The notes beneath the pieces were generated by a model. The model saw only the letters and a program-made list of their open reading frames with translations, was not told the origin of the DNA and made no database searches. Positions 41,744 through 47,597 of a stretch of 47,597 bases of DNA are shown here, piece after piece (the first letter of the stretch is position 1; each line of letters begins with the position of its first letter). Location of the stretch: NCBI GenBank assembly GCA_945957555.1, contig CAMFLX010000019.1, positions 1 to 47,597 on the forward strand, given 5' to 3'. The stretch is from an uncultured Cytophagales bacterium. GTDB lineage: Bacteria > Bacteroidota > Bacteroidia > Cytophagales > UBA9547. The position numbers and the translations under genes are program-made.

Positions 41744-42701
41744 GTGACCATTTTTTTTGAGTAACAATAAGTGTACGGATCAGAATAGTCGTGCCTGCTA
41801 ATGTGACGATACTCAGGATCAAAAAGATGCCAGCATCGAAGTGGTCGTCGAAAGCTTTGATGACAAGGGAGTCCAATACCATAAGGATACTAAAGGGGAT
41901 GGCTCCCAAATAAAAGAGCTCTCTTTTCAAGATTCCGTACCAAATGCCAAGTGCATATACCGTAACACATAAAAGGGCGTAGAACCCAAGCCAATTGTCC
42001 TGCTCTCTATTGTCAACTATGGAAACACACAAACCTAGCGTGGTCAAAGTTAAAATAAGCAGACCCAATATCCACTCTAGCCAGCGTGCAAAGCCTTTGA
42101 GTAGCTGTAGTATTTGTAGCGTTTTTAAAATCCCGAAAAGGATCAAGTTCAGCAGTGCCCAAATCCACCATGTTTCTAGATTGCTTTTATGGCCAACTAC
42201 CTGATCCATATACAATATATAGGTGGCATTGAGCAATGCACTATAGATCAGCCAAAGAGGTGCAAAGTCGGTGACGATGACCCAAATCGTTGTAAACAAA
42301 GCCCAAGCCATGAAAAAGTCGAAGGCGTTGGCCCCAGTTTGGTAGATCTGTCCAAATACTGCAAAGAGCACACCAACCATCACACAGGCTGCTGTAATTA
42401 ATACATTACTGATAAGTTCCTTAGTCTTAAATAAAAACCAAAGCACAATAAGTACCAAGATCAAACTAGCGACGAGGCTAATCTTTGCAAATTTATGGAT
42501 GTCGTTCCAGTTATAAGCAAAGAAGTAGACTACCCCTAGCACTCCAAAGCCCACACCCATTACAAGTAAAAATGTTTTGAGGTATTGTTGCCAAGTTTTA
42601 GCATCAGGAAAGAAATGATCTGAAAGGAATTGATCCGCATCAGCATACTTCCAGTCAAAATGTTGGGCAATGATGTGGATAAGTTTGCGAGTTAAATTCA
42701 T
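41730..42701 (-). CDS. DUF2157 multi-pass membrane protein
   Basis: A 323-residue protein. The N-terminal 45 residues are soluble (KLIHIIAQHFDWKYADADQF), followed by paired membrane helices (FLLVMGVGFGVLGVVYFFAY, ISLVASLILVLIVLWFLF, VLITAACVMVGVLFAVFGQIYQ, with the GQIYQTGA typical of DUF2157). First gene of the trio, overlapping the DUF4401 gene. Function unknown. Divergent from dxs. Confidence 0.9.
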   Translation of the reverse strand: MNLTRKLIHIIAQHFDWKYADADQFLSDHFFPDAKTWQQYLKTFLLVMGVGFGVLGVVYFFAYNWNDIHKFAKISLVASLILVLIVLWFLFKTKELISNVLITAACVMVGVLFAVFGQIYQTGANAFDFFMAWALFTTIWVIVTDFAPLWLIYSALLNATYILYMDQVVGHKSNLETWWIWALLNLILFGILKTLQILQLLKGFARWLEWILGLLILTLTTLGLCVSIVDNREQDNWLGFYALLCVTVYALGIWYGILKRELFYLGAIPFSILMVLDSLVIKAFDDHFDAGIFLILSIVTLAGTTILIRTLIVTQKKWSHENV

Positions 42702-42996
42702 ATTAACGAATTACAGATGATATTATTGGTTTTTTATAAAAGTACTAATAGAGTCGGAATCTTTAACATTCATGACTCTATTTATTCTTCTTAAAACACA
42801 ATGATTGTGTCAAAGACTCCTAAAAAGCTACATATTCATTAAAAATCAATAACAAAATACAATTTAAATTAAACCGATACAGGGGAGACTAAAGTAAAAA
42901 AAACTTTCGTTTATGGTATAAATTTAAGTACTTTGCATATTGCCGTAAAACATTTGTTTAAGTTATTAGTTTAAGCCATTTTAAAGCACGTATTGG
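42702..42996. other. Divergent spacer between DUF2157 gene and dxs
   Basis: A 295-bp AT-rich spacer that must carry two divergent promoters. A near-consensus -7 (TACTTTG, one base short of TAnnTTTG) lies at about 42929-42935 on the dxs side without a good -33. Nothing else recognised. Confidence 0.4.
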
Positions 42997-44910
42997 ATGA
43001 TCAAACCAGGTGAACTTCTTGCCGCTATAAATACCCCAGAAGATTTAAGAAAACTTGACCGAGAAAAACTCTTGCAAGTTTGTCAGGAACTTAGACAGTT
43101 CATCATAGATACTGTTTCGGTACATGGGGGCCATTTCGCTGCAAGCTTAGGAGTGGTAGAACTTAGTGTCGCACTTCACTACGTGTTTAATACTCCTACA
43201 GACCAACTGGTTTGGGACGTAGGCCATCAGGCGTACGGCCACAAAATACTTACAGGACGAAGGGACGATTTCCATACCAATCGAGTTTACGGAGGATTGT
43301 CAGGTTTCCCAAAACGTTCAGAAAGTGAGTACGATACTTTTGGTGTTGGACATTCATCGACATCCATCTCCGCAGCCTTAGGCATGGCCATGGCTTCACA
43401 CTACAAAAAAGATTTTGACAAACAACATATTGCTGTTATTGGGGATGGCTCTATGACAGCAGGTATGGCCTTCGAGGCCCTTAATCATGCTGGTGTAGCA
43501 GATTCTAACGTACTGATCATTCTCAATGATAACTGCATGGCTATCGACCCTAATGTAGGGGCGTTAAAAGACTATTTAGTAGATATTACCACTTCCAAAA
43601 CATATAATAGATTACGGAACAAAACATGGAAGATGCTTGTAAAACTCAAGCAAATGGGTATCAATGTCAAAGATTTTGCCACACAGTTAGAAAATGGTGT
43701 CAAAGGAACTGTACTAAAACAAAGTAATCTGTTTGAAAGTCTTAATATAAGATATTTTGGACCTGTAGACGGCCACGACATAGACCATCTGGTAAACATT
43801 CTAGAGGATCTGAAACATATTAAAGGCCCCAAGCTCCTTCATTGCGTAACGGTAAAAGGTAAAGGCTATGGTCCCGCCGAAAAAGATCAAGTAAAATGGC
43901 ATTCGCCGGGTATCTTCGACAAAATCACCGGGGAAATCAAGAAAAAAACTTTTGATCAGCCTCAACCGCCAAGATACCAAGATGTGTTTGGAAATACCCT
44001 CGTAGAATTGGCCGAAAAAAACGAAAAGATATGGGGTATCACCCCTGCTATGCCTTCTGGCTCATCACTCAATATTATGATGAAAGTGATGCCTGAACGC
44101 GCTATAGATGTAGGTATTGCAGAACAACATGCTGTGACTTTATCCGCAGGTTTGGCAACACAAGGGCTAAAGCCGTTCTGCAACATCTATTCATCATTCA
44201 TGCAAAGGGCTTATGACCAAGTAGTTCACGATGTGGCGCTACAAAACCTCCCCGTTGTTTTTTGTTTAGACAGAGCGGGTATCGCGGGTGCTGACGGACC
44301 AACCCATCATGGTGCTTTTGATATTGCCTACATGAGGTGTATACCCAATATGGTGGTTGCGGCTCCTATGAATGAAGAAGAGTTGCGAAATATGATGTTT
44401 ACCGCATCTACTTACAATGGCCCATACTGTATTAGATACCCAAGAGGCAATGGAGTTATGCCCAACTGGAGAACCCCTTTGGTCCTCCAAGAAGTTGGAA
44501 AGGGAAGACTTGTTTCAGAAGGAGAAGACATTGCTATATTGACTATAGGAACTGTTGGCAATTTTGCTCAAGAAGCTATCAAGAATATTAAAATTGACGG
44601 TTTCACCCCTGCCCACTACGACATGAGGTATGCAAAACCGCTTGATGAGCCTTTACTACATAAAATCTTCAAAAAATTCTCTCGCATAATCACTGTAGAA
44701 GATGGTTGCCTACAGGGAGGCTTCGGCTCTGCGATAACAGAGTTTATGGTAGACAACAATTATCAGGCACACATAAAGCGCCTAGGAATCCCTGATGAAT
44801 TCATTGAGCATGGGGAGCCATCAGAACTGTATAGGGATTGCCATTATGATGCAAAGGCTATTGAACTAACCATTAAAGAAATCAGTTCTAGCTTGGTAAA
44901 GACCATATAA
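42997..44910 (+). CDS. dxs: 1-deoxy-D-xylulose-5-phosphate synthase
   Basis: A 637-residue ThDP enzyme joining pyruvate and glyceraldehyde-3-phosphate, the first step of the MEP isoprenoid pathway. It shows HGGHFAASLGVVELSVALH, WDVGHQAYGHKILTGR, GVGHSSTSISAALGMA, the ThDP motif GDGSMTAGMAFEALNHAG ending NDNCMAID, FGPVDGHDIDHL, the catalytic Glu in GIAEQHAVTLSAGLA and DRAGIAGADGPTHHGAFD. Full length with all three domains. The ATG at 42997 is right before the conserved start. The S41 protease gene follows after 75 nt with its own candidate promoter. Confidence 0.98.
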   Translation: MIKPGELLAAINTPEDLRKLDREKLLQVCQELRQFIIDTVSVHGGHFAASLGVVELSVALHYVFNTPTDQLVWDVGHQAYGHKILTGRRDDFHTNRVYGGLSGFPKRSESEYDTFGVGHSSTSISAALGMAMASHYKKDFDKQHIAVIGDGSMTAGMAFEALNHAGVADSNVLIILNDNCMAIDPNVGALKDYLVDITTSKTYNRLRNKTWKMLVKLKQMGINVKDFATQLENGVKGTVLKQSNLFESLNIRYFGPVDGHDIDHLVNILEDLKHIKGPKLLHCVTVKGKGYGPAEKDQVKWHSPGIFDKITGEIKKKTFDQPQPPRYQDVFGNTLVELAEKNEKIWGITPAMPSGSSLNIMMKVMPERAIDVGIAEQHAVTLSAGLATQGLKPFCNIYSSFMQRAYDQVVHDVALQNLPVVFCLDRAGIAGADGPTHHGAFDIAYMRCIPNMVVAAPMNEEELRNMMFTASTYNGPYCIRYPRGNGVMPNWRTPLVLQEVGKGRLVSEGEDIAILTIGTVGNFAQEAIKNIKIDGFTPAHYDMRYAKPLDEPLLHKIFKKFSRIITVEDGCLQGGFGSAITEFMVDNNYQAHIKRLGIPDEFIEHGEPSELYRDCHYDAKAIELTIKEISSSLVKTI

Positions 44911-44958
44911 TTCCTTAATTATAAATCGTCTACTGTCCAAAATTCATTCCAAATTACT

Positions 44959-44966
44959 TATATTTG
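44959..44966 (+). promoter_or_regulatory. Candidate -7 element before S41 protease
   Basis: TATATTTG matches the Bacteroidota -7 consensus exactly, 19 nt before the ATG at 44986. The expected -33 region (about 44936-44939) lacks a good TTTG, so the call is partial. Confidence 0.4.
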
Positions 44967-44985
44967 ATTTTTACAATTTTAAAAA

Positions 44986-46623
44986 ATGAACGATCAAAAA
45001 GAATACAAAAACTCGTCCTTCAACATAAAACTACCACTGTTTCTTGGTATTGCATTAGTAGTAGGTATCATTACAGGAGCTAAATTCTTTAGCACCGGAA
45101 GTACGACCAATGACACCAGCAAAAGTCTCTTAAAGATGAAAGAAGTACTTAATTTGGTGGACAAAGAATACGTTGACACTGTAAATACCGATTTACTTGT
45201 TGATAACGCCATTGATAAGATGCTAGAAAACCTTGACCCTCATACTGTTTATATAAAAGCCAAAGATCTTTCTATTGCGCAAGCACAACTAGAAGGCGAC
45301 TTTGAAGGAATTGGAATTGAATTTCAAATCATAAAAGATACACTTTACGTTGTTACACCAATTAGTGGCGGGCCTTCAGAGGCTGCGGGATTGAAAAGTG
45401 GTGACAAAATTATTAGAATAAATGACACATCATCAACAGGAAGTATGCTTACTACACAATATGTCTTTAGTAAACTACGTGGGAAAAAGGGTACTAAAGT
45501 AAAACTAGGCATCAAAAGGAACCATTCGGCAAAGCCAATTGACTTTACCATTACTAGAGACAAAATACCCACTTACTCTGTAGATGTGTCGTACATGATT
45601 GATGCAACCACAGGCTATATTAAAGTCAGTCGATTCGCGCAAAACACCTATTTTGAATTTAAAAATGCTTTGACAACCCTTAAACAGAAAGGGATGACCA
45701 AACTTATGATCGATTTGAGAGACAATCCAGGGGGATATCTTGACAGGGCAAAATATATTGTAGATGAACTCATCAGCGACAACAAAAAAATAGTTTATAC
45801 TGACGGCAAAGGCACTGATTACGACTATACGTACCTTGCAGACATGCCTGGCATTTTCGAGAGTGGCGCTGTCGTAGTATTGATCAACGAAGGTAGTGCC
45901 TCTGCTTCGGAAATTGTATCTGGTGCGATTCAAGATAATGACAGGGGAATTATCGTTGGCCGTAGATCTTTTGGTAAAGGGCTTGTGCAAAGACCTATAC
46001 CTCTTGAAACTGGTGGCGAACTTCGTGTAACAATTTCAAGATACTATACTCCAAGTGGTAGAAGCATACAAAAGCCATACACATCTGCAGAAGACTATGA
46101 CCTTGATATCCTCAACAGGTATAAACACGGAGAATTCTTTAATAAAGATAGCATCAAATTAGACAAGAAATTAGAATTCAAAACCTCAAAAGGCAGAACT
46201 GTGTATGGAGGAGGAGGAATCATGCCTGACGAATTTGTTCCTAGATATACTACAGAAAACTCTACATATTTAGCAGAACTATACAACAAAAGTATAATCA
46301 GAGAGTTTGCATTGGATTATTCCACAAACAACAAGGCTACATTAGAGGCCATGGGATATACCACCTATAAGCTTAATTTCGAAATCACTAAGAAAATCTT
46401 GGATGATATGATCAAATTGGCAGAAAAATCAGGCCTCAAATTCGATAAAAAGCAATTTGAAAAATCTGAAAAGACAATCAAAAACAATCTTAAAGCATTT
46501 ATCGCACGTGGCATCTGGAAAAATGATGGTTTCTATCCCATATTTAATGAGTCCGATGAAATCTACAATAGGGGCTTAAAAATGTTTGACAAAGCCAAAC
46601 AAATAGAAGAAGGAAAATTTTAA
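44986..46623 (+). CDS. S41 C-terminal processing peptidase (CtpA/Prc type)
   Basis: A 545-residue serine protease anchored by an N-terminal helix (LFLGIALVVGIITGAKFF). Residues about 95-180 are a PDZ domain (GDFEGIGIEFQI, then GGPSEAAGLKSGDKIIRIND). The S41 core has DLRDNPGGYLDRA, the catalytic Ser in GSASASEIVSGA and the Lys in RSFGKGLVQRP. A C-terminal helical extension of about 150 residues follows. These proteases trim C-termini of periplasmic and envelope proteins. The second half of the gene is followed by the tRNA-His promoter rather than by a terminator. Confidence 0.96.
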   Translation: MNDQKEYKNSSFNIKLPLFLGIALVVGIITGAKFFSTGSTTNDTSKSLLKMKEVLNLVDKEYVDTVNTDLLVDNAIDKMLENLDPHTVYIKAKDLSIAQAQLEGDFEGIGIEFQIIKDTLYVVTPISGGPSEAAGLKSGDKIIRINDTSSTGSMLTTQYVFSKLRGKKGTKVKLGIKRNHSAKPIDFTITRDKIPTYSVDVSYMIDATTGYIKVSRFAQNTYFEFKNALTTLKQKGMTKLMIDLRDNPGGYLDRAKYIVDELISDNKKIVYTDGKGTDYDYTYLADMPGIFESGAVVVLINEGSASASEIVSGAIQDNDRGIIVGRRSFGKGLVQRPIPLETGGELRVTISRYYTPSGRSIQKPYTSAEDYDLDILNRYKHGEFFNKDSIKLDKKLEFKTSKGRTVYGGGGIMPDEFVPRYTTENSTYLAELYNKSIIREFALDYSTNNKATLEAMGYTTYKLNFEITKKILDDMIKLAEKSGLKFDKKQFEKSEKTIKNNLKAFIARGIWKNDGFYPIFNESDEIYNRGLKMFDKAKQIEEGKF

Positions 46624-46639
46624 AAAAAATGTCATTTTG

Positions 46640-46670
46640 TTTGAATCGCTAAAAACTTATACTATATTTG
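46640..46670 (+). promoter_or_regulatory. tRNA-His promoter
   Basis: TTTG at 46640-46643 and TATATTTG at 46663-46670, spaced by 19 nt, match the Bacteroidota -33/-7 consensus exactly. Initiation would fall near 46677, about 10 nt before the tRNA. Confidence 0.8.
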
Positions 46671-46686
46671 CAATCCAATTCAGACG

Positions 46687-46760
46687 GAGGATGTAGTTCA
46701 GTTGGTTAGAATGTCGGTTTGTGGTACCGAAGGTCGTGGGTTCGAGCCCCATCTTCCTCC
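46687..46760 (+). tRNA. tRNA-His (anticodon GTG)
   Basis: A 74-nt cloverleaf. Acceptor 5' GAGGATG pairs with 3' CTTCCTC with one U6-U67 mismatch. The D-arm is GTTCAGTTGGTTAGAAT, the anticodon loop TTGTGGT within CGGTTTGTGGTACCG carries GTG, and the T-arm is GTGGGTTCGAGCCCCAT. The base before position 1 is G (46686), the encoded G-1 that marks tRNA-His, and the discriminator is C73 (46760), which pairs with it. CCA is not encoded. It has its own promoter and terminator. Confidence 0.97.
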
Positions 46761-46771
46761 CTTCTTTTAAG

Positions 46772-46795
46772 ACCTTGCTTTTGCAAGGTTTTTTC
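46772..46795 (+). terminator. tRNA-His terminator
   Basis: ACCTTGC, loop TTTT, GCAAGGT, then TTTTT. A standard intrinsic terminator 12 nt after the tRNA; queE must therefore be transcribed from read-through or from a promoter in the 40 nt that follow. Confidence 0.9.
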
Positions 46796-46835
46796 ATTTT
46801 CAACATTTCAAAAAGCATACAACATAGAAACTAAC

Positions 46836-47432
46836 GTGACATATCCTGTAATGGAAGCCTTCTACACAATACAAGGCGAAGGGTACTTCCAAGGAGAAGC
46901 TACTTACTTCCTTAGACTTGCAGGGTGTGACGTTGGATGCCACTGGTGTGACGTAAAGGAAAGTTGGGATATCAATCTGCATCCAAAACGTACGCTAGAA
47001 CAAATTACAAACCCAATACTACCCTTAGCGTCCAAAATTGTTGTAATAACAGGAGGCGAGCCACTACAGCACAATTTATACCCACTTACTCAATATCTGA
47101 AAACCAATCAGCTTAGAACCCATATAGAAACATCAGGCGCTTACCTACCCACTGGAAGCTGGGACTGGTTCTGCCTCTCTCCTAAAAAATTTAAAGAACC
47201 AACTCCTGAAGCCATTGCCATTGCCGACGAACTCAAAATTATCATCTACAACAAATCCGACTTCACCTTTGCTGAAAAATATGCTTCTCTAGTAAAAGCT
47301 AACTGTAAGTTATACCTACAACCCGAATGGGGAAAATCGAGCGTGATGCTTCCTGAGATCATTGAATACATCAAGCAAAACCCTAAGTGGAATATTTCGT
47401 TACAGATACACAAGTATATGAATATACCATAA
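46836..47432 (+). CDS. queE: 7-carboxy-7-deazaguanine synthase
   Basis: A radical SAM enzyme of the queuosine/7-deazaguanine pathway that contracts the ring of 6-carboxytetrahydropterin to make CDG. It has YTIQGEGYFQGEATYFLRLAG split round the substrate loop, the cluster motif CDVGCHWC (CxxxCxxC), VVITGGEPLQHN and HIETSGAYLP. GTG at 46836 is chosen because PVMEAFYTIQGEG is conserved upstream of the first ATG (46851), giving 198 residues; the frame open back to 46719 runs through the tRNA and is not coding there. No queC, queD or queF is in the window. Confidence 0.93.
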   Translation: MTYPVMEAFYTIQGEGYFQGEATYFLRLAGCDVGCHWCDVKESWDINLHPKRTLEQITNPILPLASKIVVITGGEPLQHNLYPLTQYLKTNQLRTHIETSGAYLPTGSWDWFCLSPKKFKEPTPEAIAIADELKIIIYNKSDFTFAEKYASLVKANCKLYLQPEWGKSSVMLPEIIEYIKQNPKWNISLQIHKYMNIP

Positions 47433-47485
47433 GTTTGGTTTTTCAATATTTATAATTTATTTTTATAGATTATAACTTTTATTAC

Positions 47486-47597
47486 GTGTCGCACAAGAGG
47501 TTCATACTGTTCAACTTAATATGCTTTTTAAGTATCTTTTCACAGCAGAGAAAAGCATCCCCAGAAACCTTCACCACCAAAAACAAGAAGGCCATAC
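47486..47597 (+). CDS. Start of an exported protein (partial, runs off window)
   Basis: From GTG at 47486 the frame stays open to the window edge (37 codons). It reads like a Bacteroidota signal peptide (SHKRFILFNLICFLSIFSQQ) followed by FTTKNKKAI, the kind of N-terminus seen in TPR-PD40-OmpA proteins (TxxKKAIKxY). The identity is a guess from a few residues. Spacing from queE is 53 nt. Confidence 0.5.
   Translation, partial: MSHKRFILFNLICFLSIFSQQRKASPETFTTKNKKAI

Noticed and set aside
45505..45990. 161-codon open frame on the minus strand inside the S41 protease gene
   Set aside because: Lies wholly opposite a gene with intact PDZ and S41 motifs; no recognisable domain; a shadow frame.
46719..46850. 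N-terminal extension of queE through the tRNA gene
   Set aside because: It would translate the 3' half of tRNA-His and its terminator; conservation of QueE starts near 46836.

Overview
The window is one continuous piece of a Bacteroidota chromosome, probably from the Cytophagales/Sphingobacteriales side of the phylum; I cannot fix the genus. The evidence is: several type IX secretion (T9SS) parts and sorting domains (a PorD-like DUF4835 protein, PorP/SprF, type A and type B C-terminal domains); promoters of the Bacteroidota form TTTG-(about 19)-TAnnTTTG; few Shine-Dalgarno sites; a lysine/alanine-rich histone H1-like protein; N-succinylornithine-type carbamoyltransferase; and a fused branched-chain-type dehydrogenase E1. 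Nothing points to a prophage, integrase or transposase, and I found no CRISPR array.

Layout. 1-6.3 kb: the end of an unidentified gene, a sigma-54 activator without a DNA-binding domain, a PorD-like protein, then a tight PorP/SprF-type cluster on the other strand, and an ECF sigma factor overlapping a probable anti-sigma protein. 6.3-8 kb: two surface or secreted proteins. 8-11 kb: hslV, a HIT hydrolase and greA, then an acidic protein and a 2-hydroxyacid dehydrogenase. 11-16 kb: two DUF1573 lipid- or periplasm-directed proteins, the fused E1 and a heptose-phosphate-type kinase. 16-20.6 kb: a DUF937-like protein, two alpha-oxoamine synthases either side of a histone-like gene, and argF'. 20.7-25.1 kb: a membrane-bound AraC regulator followed by a DUF1800/DUF1501 pair with Tat-type N-termini. 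25.1-27.7 kb: an accessory patch with an R2K-type ATP-grasp protein, a 177-bp imperfect palindrome, a FAH hydrolase, a heptapeptide-repeat gene and two small unknown genes.

27.9-39.8 kb is the most interesting part: seven genes on the minus strand, closely spaced and ended by a terminator. The first encodes a single polypeptide joining a cellulose-synthase-like processive GT2 to two extracytoplasmic glycosidase domains (GH26-like, then a clan GH-A barrel of GH2/GH5 type) and an Ig-like tail, all with catalytic residues intact. It is followed by an O-acyltransferase, two outer-membrane beta-barrels, a lipoprotein, UDP-glucose dehydrogenase and UDP-xylose synthase. Together they look like a self-contained system for making, trimming, acylating and exporting a polysaccharide, with its own UDP-GlcA/UDP-Xyl supply, but without a recognisable BcsC/AlgE/PgaA-type exporter.

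40-47.6 kb: a DUF2157/DUF4401/GDYXXLXY membrane trio, dxs, an S41 processing protease, tRNA-His(GTG) with promoter and terminator, queE, and the start of another exported protein that runs off the window.
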